This document shows positions 1 through 52,200 of a DNA stretch of 64,000 nucleotides, piece by piece. Origin of the DNA: Parus major (Eukaryota; Chordata; Aves; Passeriformes; Paridae). The notes below the pieces were generated by a model, which saw only the letters and a list, made by a program, of their open reading frames with translations, ran no database searches and was not told the origin of the DNA. Every line of letters starts with the position of its first letter. Position 1 is the first letter of the stretch. The stretch is taken from contig NC_031770.1 in assembly GCF_001522545.3 (NCBI RefSeq), positions 1,472,182 through 1,536,181 of the forward strand, read 5' to 3'. The position numbers and the translations under genes were made by a program.

Positions 1-201
1 AGGTGAAAATTAAACCTTGTGTGTGTGTCTGCTACTTCCTGCCAAGGTTGAAGTACTTTGCTGACAACTGAAGATATTGTCCATATTATTTTATGCCACT
101 TATTTTTATATCATCATTACTTTTCTAATCAGCATATCAAATGAGGCATTTGAGTAATTTTTGATTTTCAGATTTTACAAGCATATGTTTCTGTTTGGTA
201 A

Positions 202-39659
<39,458 letters not shown>

Positions 39660-41550
39660 GGAGCCCCTGGCTGCTGCTGTCCTGCCCCAGCGAGGGAATG
39701 AATGTCCCTGGGGCTGCAGGAATCCCAGCCCTGTTGCAGGCTGACATTTCCAGATCACTCATCCCAAGTTAGCGAGAGGGAATGGGAGCTGGCGTTGGAA
39801 AGGCCGACGCCCTTGCGAAGGAAGCTGAGGTCTGAAGGGTAACCTGGGGATCCCAAAGGGATGAACGGTTCACTCACAAAGCTGCTTTTGCCTAATACTG
39901 TGTTGTTCAAACCGTGTCTGAAAAGGGAGAAAACGCTGACAAAATGCTGGGCCCTTTAAATTCCAAATTTGTGGCTTGAACAAAGTTCAAAAAGTGGGTG
40001 GGTTTTAACCACACCTGCTTAAAACTCCAATTTGGTGCACTCAGTAAAGCTGGGAGGATTTAACAGCAGGCTGGGGAGGGGGGAGATCATCCTTCAGCTT
40101 TCATTAATTGAAGGAGCAAAGTATCCTTTTTTTTTTAAGTCCATTTTATTTTTAAATATATATATTTGGCAGAATTTTCTATCCATGAAGTGCCTTGGAA
40201 TAATTTTCTAGTAGTTTGGGCTGCAGCCTTGCCTCCCCCACCTGCTTTTCACACATGGTGCTATGACTCTCACCCAGAGGAGGGCTAAACCATTCTCACC
40301 TTTTCCAGCTGGGTACTTACATTATCCCTGGTTTCTGCTTTGGGGTTTTAATTCCTTCACAAGTGAACTGCCCCGTGTTTCGGCTCTGTGCTGGCAGAAG
40401 GCCAAAAAGGGACGGCAGCTGCTCCTGCAGCCAGCAGTGCAAGCTCAACTCCAGCAGTGAGTGAGAGGAGAGCCTTTGGACAGACTTGGTTCAAGAGATT
40501 TTAACACCAAGATTGAGGAGTCATTCCCCCAAGTGTTCCTGCATGCTCCCCGTTTCTGGGAAAATGTGCTTTACACTCCTACAGGCAGTGGCCAGCCAGA
40601 ATCTCAGCCTGGTGGGAAAGCCTCCATCAATTCCTATTTCCTGTTCTGGGGGGGCATCCTAAGCCTCCAAAGGAATCCCTGCAATGTCCCTAGAGCAGGG
40701 CCACGTGTGCCCTCCAGCCAGTCCGTGCTGCTTGTAAGCACAACATAAATCCCCTGGAACCAGGAAATGCACCTTTGTTTTCTTTGGGAAAAGCTTTTCC
40801 TGGCTGACTCTGGGTTCCTCTCCCTATCCCTGCTTCTCCCTCACCCCACAGAGACCCTTGGCCTGAGGGACAGCAGAGGAGAGCTGCCTCCGTGGGGAAC
40901 TGGAACCATGGACAGACATTCCCAAAAGGCAACTCAAGCCCTTCACTATTTGTTAGAATATCTTATCAAAACTAAAAACTCAAAGGACTCAAAGTGGAAT
41001 TGGAGAAAGTTTAAAAAGGAATAGTAAATATGGGCAATGTCAAAATATGTATTTAAGATACTTAGGATTCTGGGCATGGAACAACATCCATATTTTGAAA
41101 TAATTTGAATTTCTTAATTAAAAGAAATAAAGGCTAAAGTAAAACATTTAGACTTACATTTAGTCTCTGAAAAGCAATAGTGCTTTAGTCCCAGTGCAGG
41201 ACAATAGTGAACTCTGGAACCTTCCTGCCAGTCCGTTTCTGCTGCCCACTGCACAGAAAAGTAGCAAAAACATCCCATTAAAGGAGTGGATTCCTGTCTG
41301 TTTAACACACAAAGTGCTTCAGCAACCTCAAAGAATCACCTTTTTTTTACAATTGAATTTATTAATGCCTTATATATGACTATACAGCAGAGCAGTTTGT
41401 CAGATACACAGTACGAGTCCCTATGCAGTCTGTTTTTTAAAGAAACCTTCGGGATCAAATCCTGTTCTGTCAGGTGGTGCCAGCAGTGAGCACCTCTGCC
41501 TGTGTTGTAACCACTCATGTTTGCCTTCCTTCCACGTTGATTGTATCCCA

Positions 41551-41556
41551 AATAAA
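41551..41556 (+). promoter_or_regulatory. candidate EML6 poly(A) signal
   Basis: Canonical AATAAA about 1.9 kb after the EML6 stop, followed by a moderately GT-rich stretch. Alternatives are 41784-41789 and 42084-42089; the sequence alone does not decide. Confidence 0.35.
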
Positions 41557-41783
41557 ACCAGTTGCGTGGCAGAATGAATTAATCAACAGTGATGTGAGAA
41601 ATATCTTCAAGCAATAGTGTCTGTCAGGAAAACACTTACTTACGGTTTGTATGTTTCTATGGTCTGGCTTCCTGTATAAAATGCTCAGAAGTAATGCTGT
41701 ATTTTACTGTAAACTGAAATATTAATGCATGAATTTCTATTTTTCAATGGTCAAGATGCCATTCATTAAAAATCTGCATCTCA

Positions 41784-41789
41784 AATAAA
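41784..41789 (+). promoter_or_regulatory. candidate EML6 poly(A) signal
   Basis: Canonical AATAAA followed within 20-30 bases by a T-rich segment (gttttcaatgtcc), a reasonable downstream element. Lies about 350 bases from the predicted RTN4 mRNA end on the other strand. Confidence 0.4.
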
Positions 41790-42151
41790 TTTGTACACAA
41801 GTTTTCAATGTCCAGCTCTTCAATCAGAATCAACACGTTGACCTGGAAAGATTATTGGGACTTATTTCCTTCAAACTTGAAAACGGCATCCACCATTCCT
41901 GTCTCAAAAATCCAAGAACCTGAAACCCTCTGGAGCTCCCTGGGACTCTGGAGCTGGCCCTGAGCAACTCCTTCCCAGAGCAGAGAAAGAAAAGGGACCG
42001 TGACAAACCCACCCTGCACCGCGCTCTACTCGGACACTACTGCCACCACCATGGACAATGGATATTTATCACAATGAACTTCAAATAAACACAAATAGAT
42101 TAAACTTGCCTCAAGAAAGCCAAATACCGGGATTATTTTATGTCTATAAGC

Positions 42152-42157
42152 TTTATT
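42152..42157 (-). promoter_or_regulatory. RTN4: RTN4 poly(A) signal
   Basis: AATAAA in minus-strand sense (tttatt on plus) about 1 kb after the stop, with a T/GT-rich stretch some 40-70 bases further on. Another hexamer overlaps the stop codon at 43170-43175 but is too early to be the main site. Confidence 0.6.
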
Positions 42158-42633
42158 GATACTTGGGGTTTTGGGGTTGGTTGGTGGGGTTTTTTTTGCT
42201 TTTTTGTTGGTTTTTTTTTTTTTTTTACATTTCACAATGCATTCCACAGACTTAGTTCAGTACAGCTCAAACTGCAAGTGTATAAATTTTCACTTATCAT
42301 TTCTTGCATAACAGGACAGGGCTTTAAGTTTCCAAACAACATTTGCAGCATTAGATACTCGGTCCACAGATTATCAGAGTCTGAGAGCTGGAGAAGTATT
42401 TGCTCAAGATCAACTACTGTACGTTTGTGCAACAAAGTGTATGCTGTAATTTTCTTTTACTCTATGTGGAGGTTCTTTGTTCTTTTCTCTTTTGTTGGTT
42501 CCAACAGATGCCAGTGTTTACAGAGACTTTTTAGTTTCTCAAGCTTGTGTGCTCTGGAGCTCGTCCAGGCCTCAGTCAGTTCTCTGACATACAAAGCACT
42601 GTGGAGCAGCTGAAAGATCTAAGCTTTGTGAAA

Positions 42634-42651
42634 CACATATATATATATATT
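42634..42651. repeat. (TA)n in the RTN4 3' UTR
   Basis: About eight AT units within the predicted RTN4 3' UTR. Confidence 0.8.
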
Positions 42652-43170
42652 GGCAATTGATAAAACAATAAAATCACAATACAGCTATACTCATACCAAA
42701 AAGGCAAGATTTTTCAAAACTTGCTAAACTGGTATATTCTTCTAAAACATCTCATTTTAGAAAATCTGCATCAATCTACACAGACCATACACAGTGCACA
42801 AACTGGGAAGTGTTCTCCTCTGCCCCACCTGCTCTACACCTCCGGAACGCAGCAGGAACTACCTCTGATGAAGCAAATGTACAGCTGTCTCAGTCGTTTG
42901 TATTAGCCAGTGCTGCACACAGGATAAGGAAAGATGATTAGTTTTAGATCCATACATAGCAGCTTACAATACTTAAGATGATGAAACACATGGCAGTCAA
43001 AACAGTTATTTTTCCTCAAACACTGCGTTGCTAAAAAATAAAGATCTGTGAAATTGCACTGCAATGTCAAGGGGTTTGCTATTCCCTGACCCTCCCCGTG
43101 TAAATCCAATGAGTATTTTTCCCCCTTAAAAGATGAACTTCCTATTGATAAGTTGCTTCAGGCTTTTTTT

Positions 43171-43213
43171 TTATTCGGTTTTGCGCTTCAACCCGGGGAT
43201 CTTTGCTTGGATC
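43171..43213 (-). CDS. RTN4: RTN4 last coding exon
   Basis: Acceptor ctcttgcag (minus sense). Encodes [13 protein letters not shown] and the stop TAA (43173-43171). The human form ends KRKAE. The KxKxx ending is an ER-retrieval type signal. Confidence 0.96.
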
Positions 43214-46200
43214 CTGCAAGAGGAAGAAAGACAAAACTAAATTTGAGTAACAGGAAAAAAGAAAAGGTTAAACGGAGTCTTAGAAACGGTAACATGGCAA
43301 AGAACCCTCAACACAGCTTTGTACCCAGAGCCCAATGGAACTGCTGAACTCATTTTCCCCCTCAACTGCACCTGCTGAGGGCTCAGGTATCACTAAGGGG
43401 TTGGAATACACAGATTTCTATTAGAAATAATAGAGGCTCGTCTCAGGACAGCATCAGCAATAAAGAAGCTCATTTCCCACCCAGTCCAGAGTTAGAGACC
43501 TTTTCCCTCCCTGGCCTGGCACATGGAAGAACACATTAGTCCCAGACAGGAGCACCACATGTGCCAGGAGCTGTCATCAGCACTAAGGGAAATAAATAAA
43601 CCCAAAGCAACTCACTTTGCCATGGCATCTTTGACGTTCTTGTTCACGAGTCCCAGGTAATGGTCAATTTGGGCCTGCAATTGAAGCACACACAAGTCAG
43701 AGCCCAGCTGAGTCCCACAGGGAGCTCAGCCAGGGCTATTTCCCAGTGGGATTCCAGAACTCCAGGAACGCACCCAGCAGGAGGCAAGGTGGGCAAAGCC
43801 CCAAAGGACTCAATCCCTGGCTTCTCCCGGGTCTGTCAAGGCCCAGTTGTGGGTGTGGGGCCGGGCCCCTCTGGGCCCCAGAGAGCAGCAAAGCTGCTTA
43901 GCTGGGCTGGGCCGGGTAACCAGCTTAGGCTGCAGCTCAGGCTAAGCCCCACACCCGTCCATGCTCCTGCCTCGGGGCTCCAGGCTGCCTTTCCCTGTGG
44001 AGGAGGAGCCTGGCCAGGCCCCATGAGGCTTCACCATCTGCTCCTGCCTCCCCCCCACGGCAGCCTTGTTGTTGAAAGGGGAGACAAACGGGCTGAGCCA
44101 GAGCTGGCTCCCCCCTCCTGTGCAGCGACCTGCCCAAGACAGCCCTGGCCATAATTTAATCAAAAGCATTTTACTTTGGCTCCTTCCTCCCTCCTCCTTT
44201 TACATGGGAGCCTCTCCCCAAGAGCAACACTGGACTGGGCCAAGCAGCTCCCACCTCCTGTTTTTGCCAGGGCTACAAATTCCACAGATCTTTGGGAAAC
44301 CAATCCTGAATATCAACTCCAAAAGGTACAGCAGGATTAACAACACACCATGCCCAGTGCTGCTCCAAGTCCTGACCAAAGCTGGACCAGCAGAAAAGGC
44401 CTCCAAGTTTATCAGGCCTTTTCCAGAACTGTTTGCTGGGGAAACCTCTTCTTCCACACCAAGCAGGAAAAGGGAAAACACACAGTGTGAACTTCAAACT
44501 AAACTAGCCTTCCCTATCCCCTGGGTAAAGGCCTGTTTTTAAAGGCTTTAAGTATTTCAGAAGACTGAAATTAATTTGAATTATTTGTTTCTGGTTTTGC
44601 TTCAACACAGCTGATTTTATGAAACATTTAATGAATTCTATTAAACACCCACCTGATGTCTCTCATAAATAACAGGAACACTGAAGAGTGAAATCAAAGC
44701 TGGAAAAGAGCACATCAAACATATAAATATTGACAGCAGGGATGGCGTTCAGGCAGAACAAGGACTGGTTTCCACACCTTGATATGTCTTGCAAAAAGGT
44801 ACAAGAAAAATGAATTCCTAAGCCCCATGCACCAATTGTTGGCCAGTAAATTCAATAATCCCTATTAAGGAAAGCCTGGGCTGTTCTCCAGGTCTCAGCA
44901 ACAGTACAGTAAGTCTGGTCACAGGTCACTTTTCCACTGTGGGTTATGCAAATTCTTCCCAAAGGCTGCTCAGGCATCAGTTGGTTTTGACACCTGAAGC
45001 CAGCCTGCTCTGGGATATAAGAAATTAAATCCTGCAGTGGGACACAGCCACAGCAGATCCTGCAGGGACAGGCACAACAAACTGCCTGTAAACAATGTAA
45101 TAGTATGGAAATCAGCAATCTTAAGGAATTCAACAACTCAAAATTATCCATTCTGTTGTGTTATCAAAAAAACAAAAAAAAAAAAAAAAAAAAAAAAAAG
45201 AACCTAAAAATGCAATAATCTTGAGGCTACAGGATCAGCCTGCCAGTGTTGACCAGACCCCACTCCTTTCCCCAAGGTTATGTGGTGTGGCAGGTGTGTA
45301 ACACGAGTCAAACACTTACCCAGGATCAGTAATGTCAGACCATTGAACAAGGCACCAACATAAGTGAAAACCCACATCAACACTGCGAACTGCAAGGGAA
45401 GAAGAGCCTGTCAGCACCCAGTCTGTGCCCAGGACACCCCACAGTTTGCTGTAAACACAAATACCAAACTGAACAGCCCCAAAGTGCACCTCACCCTTGT
45501 GCACCTCCTGTAACCAGAGCTGGCTGATGAGATGGCTGAAGGATTCAGTCATGGGATCCGAGGCCTCCTGTGTCCAGGTCACGGGGCTCAATTCAGCCCG
45601 AGTCAGCAGCGCCCGACACTGCCCTGTGCCAATTCCACAGTGAGGAATGATGGGCAAACAGTTCCTACCTGCCATCCTCCAGAGACAGGGGACAGGCCAG
45701 GCCTTTAGAGAGGCCAAGGGGCTGGTGCATGACAGAGCCAGAGAGAAAGGAGGTCACACGTGTGTGTGTGGTGGCCCTGCTACCACCCGAGTGTCCACCC
45801 AGCCATGCTCTGACCAGAGCAGGCTCTGTCACATCAGGAAAAGCCTGGCTGCAAGATAACAGGATAGGGTGGGCTTGATTTACCTTTTCTCTTTCAAAAA
45901 ACCCAAAATGCACTTTGGATATTAAAAAGTTCAGGAACAAGGAGTGACAAGTGCTCTAACGTGGAAGCTGGCTCTGGGTCAGAGCCAAACTCAGAAGCAA
46001 AGACATCCCTAAAGCCCCACACTGCCACCACTGCTGGCTCCCTGTCCCAGCCCTGTTCCCTCTTCCCATTTGTCCAGCTCCTGGTGGGGCACAGGCTCCG
46101 CTTCCCAGCTCCACACAAAGGTCTGCCCACGTTTAGTGCCAGGTGGAGTGTCCCAGGCACACCTCTGACCTATAGCAGTGGGAGGGGGGCCAGGGCTGCC

Positions 46201-49200
46201 AGCTTTATTTCGGACCAGGATTCCTCCCAAGGAAAATCAGCCGCTTCCTTCTAGAGTTGCGGGGCTGCTGAGGAGCGGAGCAGCAGCCAGGACAGGACCA
46301 GCGGCTTTCCCAGCATTTATTCCTTGGAGCCCCCAGCCCTGGGCAGCTCAGCACACAGGGTTGGTTTCCAGCAGAACCCCGGACAGACACCGTGGGAAGG
46401 CTGGCACTGGCACCAGGGAGGGCAGAGCCGGGCATGGAGAACAAGCCAAAATGGAAATGCTCCCATCGGCGGGAGCTGCACCCGAGGAAAGGACGGGTAC
46501 AAAGTGCTGGCAAGGAAAACAATGCATGGGTGCAGGACTGTGGGTGTGGGCCAGGACCCTGGTAACTGGCCTGCAGCCAAGGCACTCTGAACTTAGGTAT
46601 CCCAACATCCAATTTTAGCTTATCAAAGGATGTAAAATATCCAAACCAAACAAAATCAACAGCCAGCAACAAGATAAGGGCATGATGGTCAATGCAAGTT
46701 TAATTCCATGACCCCTGCAACAAAATTAAGTCAACTCAAAAGCTTCACTCAAAATTGATCCTGTTAAAAATTCAGGTGCATTAACTGCAAGGGATGCAGC
46801 TCTTTATCTGTCAGCACTTTTGAGATGTGACAAAGCAGCAACAGGGAGGGGTACAAAGTTAACCCTCAGAGAGGCTGCAGCATTCCCAGCACTGAAGGGT
46901 TCTGCCAGGTTTCTCAAGTAAATAAAGCAGATGTTACTGAACTCCGTCATGACTGATTCAAAGCCTGGCCCAGTTCTGCCCTGCAGTGGCAGTGTGAGCC
47001 TGGAGCTGACCTCTGTGCATCAGGCATTTCACACTTGCATGTTGGACAGGCTGCACGTGCAGCACATCCCCAGAGGGAGGAAAGGCACCAGCTTGCACTG
47101 GGCAAAGAGCCCCAAGTGTGTGATGGCTCACAATTAGTTCTCTTGCATCCCAACAGCCATCCATGACCTGCTACCAATGGACACAACTCCTGAAGCTCAG
47201 CACCACCCTGCCAGCTCAGCAGCCAGGAGTAACACTGCTGATGACTCTGCCCAGGGCAGAAAATGGGAGTTTACATAAGCACAGGGGTAACAAGACACAA
47301 ATCAATCCCAAAGTCCAATAATTATCAGAACTGTCCTATTTAGCGAGCATTGAATTTATGGTTCAAGAAAGAGCAAAATCCAGGAGTTCACATTTGACTA
47401 CACAAGCTTTTCTCCACCCAGAGTCTGTCCAGAACAGCATCAGGACAGAGTCAAACTGCTGCATGTGCAGTTTTAATCCTCTTCACTTTTACAGTACTGG
47501 ATTGGAGAGGGACCCTGATCCTACAACTCCCCTCTCTGCACCCTCCCGACATCTCAAGCAGCTCTCACAGGATTATCCAATCCTGGAGTCCATCTCAACC
47601 CCACATACTCACTGGTCTCTATTTTCTTTTTCTTATAAACTGTCTGTGAGACTCTCACAGACACAACAAAGCTTACCTGAAACACACCTCAGAGATCTTG
47701 ACAAACACAAAAATCCCCTTCCCTGAAACACCTCTAAGACAAGAAGAGGGAAGCAGGAGGCAGCCCAGGATCCGGCTCCAGAAGGACACTGCCCCTCCCA
47801 GCCGCTCGGGAGCCAAGCTTGGTGTGACCCTCCCAAGGACGGGTACCTCAGTGCCTGTGGGGCTGATGGACTGAACCCAGCTTTGCCAGCCAAAATGGGC
47901 AAATCCACAAGTATCCCATACCCCTTCTTTGCTACACTCAGAATACAGAGCTCTGCTCCTCAAAGCCTCAGCTGAGCAGGAACAGCCGTGCCCAGTGCCA
48001 GCACAGCCTTTACCAGGACAAAATGCAGCTTCCCCTGGGGCTCTGGCAAGGGCTCTTCTGCAGTTACTCCTCAAGAGCTGTGAGGAATTTCTCCTTGTGC
48101 TGCATAAATATTTAGTCCATTTTAAGACTTCCCTGACTGAAGCATTGTTTAATAAAGAAGAAAAAAAAATCTTAACAAGACAGATTTTACAGTCAGAACT
48201 ATTACACACAATAAACTGACCTGCAGACATTTTCTACATTAAAGCTCTGTAACTTGAATTATACATAAACATGTGGTTTCCTATAGTGAAGATGTTTAAA
48301 CTACACAAGCCAAGATATTTTTATTTTTTAAACCAGGGCCATTATATTACATAAGACCCTGGAATCCCAACGTTCTCCTCGAGCACAAACTTTTCAAAAT
48401 CAGTAACTTGTGCTTGTGAACTGTCCTGACATTCACTGGTTTCTGATAAAGGGTTGTTTCCAACTACCATAAATTAGACTAATTAACCTACATAAAACGT
48501 TTAAAATGTCAGAAGGAGAGAGGGGAAAGGAATTAGTTCAGCTGAATAAACACATCTATCCTATGGACTGTAGTATTTTAAGTGATTAGAGTGCCTTGAA
48601 GACATTCTGGCTGGCATTAATTCTGCTTTTAACATAATTCCTCCAGAAGGCCTTGTTTTCAGACCAGTGTTGACTGGAACAGCAGTTGGCTGCTCACTGC
48701 TCCCTTCTCCTTTACTGCAAGGGGTTGGGATCTCTACACAAACGGTGTGAGAAGTCTCCTAACTCAGCCCAAGGCACAGATCACAAAGAGCTCAATCAGA
48801 AACACAAGGGACCTTGTGATTCCCAGTTTTTCTGTGCTGTTCATAAATCAGATCCAAACACGACTTTAGCAGCAGCACTATTGATCATGTCTCCAAAAAC
48901 AACCAGAAAAAGAATGCACAACCAGCTCCTAAAAAGGCTTTTCCTGCAAAGCCCCTTGGGAGCAGGGAGATTATTGCACAACCCCCAGGCCAATACTCCA
49001 CTGTCCTCTCTCCCTCCTGAGAAAATCAATCTGTCCCAGGAGCAGCAGAGCCCCCTTACACCTCTCCTGCTTCCAGAGGGAACTGCCTGACTGCAGGAGC
49101 CTTGCAGGGCATCAGGCACAGCTTTTCTGGCACAAACTGTGTTTAACTTGGAGTGGAATGAGAAACTGGATCTACAAACTCTGGGTAAGATTCCGAGATC

Positions 49201-52200
49201 TGCCTGCAGATTGCCATTGCACAAATACAACAAAGACTTGGACAGCCTTTCTGGTTTCCCCCACGTTTCACAAGGAACCCCTCCCCCAACTCCACAGTAA
49301 CTCAAAGGACTTTACAAAGCACTAAGTAAGGGGATTTACTGCAGGATAAATGCAAGTTTTTTCAAGAAGATTAAGCAAACTGAAAAAGAAGTGGACAACA
49401 CACTGCACTGGGTAAAGGAAATACCAGTTTCAAAAACAAAGAAAGGTGATTAGAGCTTGAAAAGAGAGAATATAACTCTGCCAGCACAAAACTAAAGGGG
49501 ATTCAGCCAATTCTTTTATTTTGGAGGGTTTATTGGGGGTGTTTTGTTGGGTTTTTTCTCTTTCTTTTGGTTACATTTTGTTTAATTTATTACTATTCTT
49601 CACAATAAGTTGTGCTCTGCCACTCTCAATAAATGTCATTAAGTTCTACATGGATGTACTCAAGCTGTTATACAGCACTGCTCACACTAGGTCGAGAAAT
49701 TTGCAAACCCCATTTCAGTAATTCTCATCACTAAAAGCAGCAGCTTTCACTCCCAAATCCAGGGGCTGGAACAAGAACTCCTGTTTGAGGATGTGCACTA
49801 AGAACAAACACAAAACCAACTCCAAACCAGGCTGGGACAATCCAGCCCAGAGCCAGGTTTTCCAGAGGGACACACACATCAGTGACACACCCCCAATGCC
49901 CAGACAGGAGCACAGCTTGATTTTTTTTAGAAGATTCCTGCTGTGAGTGGCACCAGTAAGGAGCTGGAACAGAGAGCTGCAGGCAGCCACAGTTATTTCT
50001 GCTTTCCATTTGTGTTACTGCTCTGCCCATGTGCACATCAAGTCATCCTTTACCTACCCCATCACTGCAGGCAGCTCCCGATATCCAGCCCTGTGCCAAA
50101 CACTTCCAAGAGCAAACTACACCTGGTTATTTACTTAACCAGAGCCATTGCTCATTCCACAAGGAGCAGCAGGCTTTGCTAACCTGGGTCAATGTCCTCA
50201 GAGGCAAACTCACCTTGAGGGAATCCACCAGGTCATCGACGAGGAAGAGGCGCCGCAGCTCCCGGACGGTGCCGTTCACGTGGCCCAGCACGACGTTGCT
50301 GTACTTCTGGATGAGCTCCTCGGACACGGCCACATCCGAGTCCAGGTAAGCCCTGCAGGAGACAGCCAGGAAAGCTCAGGGTAACAGCCTGCAAACTTCA
50401 TCTGTGTGTTAGATACAGTGTCAACAGAACCTCCTTTTTATGCTACAGAGAAACAAACTTCACAGGGTGAGGAATGCTGAAACAACAGAGCTAACCACAG
50501 TTATTCTTAGAGAACCATTCTTTTTCTCACTGCTATTTACTCACTCACCTGCAACAGGCAAAAAAAGGTGAGCAGGCTAAGACAAGGGGAAAAAAATAAT
50601 CCTACAAAAGCAATATATCCATTTCTGCCCCTGGAAGGCCATTGTGGAGTTACCATTAAGCTGTAACATACTATGGCACAGCAAAATGACCTAAATTTCT
50701 CATTTGCTAGGAAAAAAAAAAAAATCTTACAGCTAGTGACAGTGGTTCTTTTACATAAAGATATAAACCCCTATTCACTTATATGCTCCTTCCACCCCAC
50801 TGTCACTTATCTGTAGTTGCAGTGGCTGTGGCAATTTGGAGTCCTTAAACAAAGTATGAATTATTTATCTAATGTGCATGCTGGAGGCAGCAGGAGCAAT
50901 GCAGCACATCTGTAGCACAGAGCTCATTTTCCAGTTGTTAAACTTTCATTTAGGGGATTCTGCTTTGGGGTGGTTTTGTTTGGGGATTTTTTTAATAAGA
51001 AAATTGCACAATGTTCCCATGGATGTCATTTAAGGCAAAGGTGACCTTGTGGCAAGTCCAAGACAAACGAAAATACTTCAAATGGTAACTGCAGCAAGTG
51101 GCCATTTCAAGGCTACATTTCTGCCATCTACCCTTGGATCCATCTGCTCATCCTTCCCAGCTCGTCCACAAGATATTCAGTGCCTGCATTAAAAATCCAG
51201 TTCCTCTCATGGGGTTTTTCAAGTAAAAATATCCTTCTTGTAGCTAAGCTATACAGAAAAAGGTAAGCAACAAAAAGGTATGCTGGGCAAGAATGTCTGG
51301 GAGCTACGTAGGAATACTGGTATTCTTAGAAAAAAAACTGCAGAAAGAGCATGGGTAGAAAAAGTTCTGCTTGTTCTTGCTAAGAAAAAACTTGAAACTG
51401 TTGTTTGGATAATGAGAAGCAAGCTGGATTTCAACTGAGAATATCCACCCTAGCAGGGGGGTGTTTTTTCCCCAGAATTTTGTTCCAGAGAATTCTTCCA
51501 CTGGAAAAGGAGCCACTGTATGTGATCTGAGAGGAATGGAGGGAAACCCACAGAAACATTTTACTTTGCCTGACAGAAGATGGGGAGAAGGGAATACCAC
51601 CATATTTGTAAGAGGGCTGTAGACAGAGAGGAAAACAGGACTTTCTGGAGGCTGCAAGGGGAGACTGAGCCACTTCACTCATTAGTGACAGGGAGAAAAG
51701 CTGGGCAGAGTGGGACAGGGCTGGCAGGGAAATGGGATACACACACTGCTACAAGCTCTCCAACACAGATTAATAAGGTTTGTTTTCTCTTGAGGCAGTT
51801 CTGCAGCAGTGGGTACCTGGACCCTGTCACTGACCTTGCAAGTGGGGAGCACAGCTACACTGCTGCACACTAAACCACAAGTTTTAAGGTCATAAAAGTT
51901 TCAAAAATATTAAAGTTGCTCTTTGTCACGGTTTAAACCCCTCTACATTTATTCTGATTTTTCTATCCCTTGTACCAAGCCCTCAATCCATTTTCTGTAT
52001 AAACTGTCTGACTCCTGAGAAAATCTGAAAGTGGGGAACATTTTTCAGTGCAGTCTATTTACGTTATTATGCAACGTCTTGCAGCATGTGTCACCCACTG
52101 CTTCTGGCAGCACCAACACTGCTGCTCTCCAAAACAGCACAAATTAAAAGAAAAATCTCACCTGAAGGGGTGGCCCTCATCAGACTTCTGGATTGCCTGG

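Larger units (their letters stand above)
39660..41805 (+). other. EML6: EML6 3' UTR and intergenic DNA, end not fixed
   Basis: Non-coding DNA after the EML6 stop. AATAAA hexamers on the plus strand occur at 41551-41556, 41784-41789 and 42084-42089; any could end the EML6 mRNA. The end given here assumes the 41784 signal. No other gene is visible in this stretch. Confidence 0.45.
42130..43170 (-). other. RTN4: RTN4 3' UTR
   Basis: Minus-strand DNA after the RTN4 stop. The block around 42945-43010 closely resembles the human RTN4 3' UTR as I remember it (including GACTGCCATGTGTTTCATCA in mRNA sense). The UTR also contains a (TA)n tract (42634-42651) and, near its end, a long A-rich run in mRNA sense (42190-42228). 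The end is set by the AATAAA at 42157-42152 and is approximate. Confidence 0.75.

Noticed and set aside
43170..43175. AATAAA overlapping the RTN4 stop codon as a poly(A) signal
   Set aside because: Use here would leave almost no 3' UTR, while the downstream 1 kb resembles the conserved RTN4 3' UTR.
45165..45199. Poly(A) run as the tail of a processed pseudogene
   Set aside because: No gene-like sequence or target-site duplication is recognisable on either side.
43660..46672. Several 90-165 codon frames in RTN4 introns
   Set aside because: No homology that I recognise, no consistent splice phases, and frames present on both strands in G/C-rich intron sequence.
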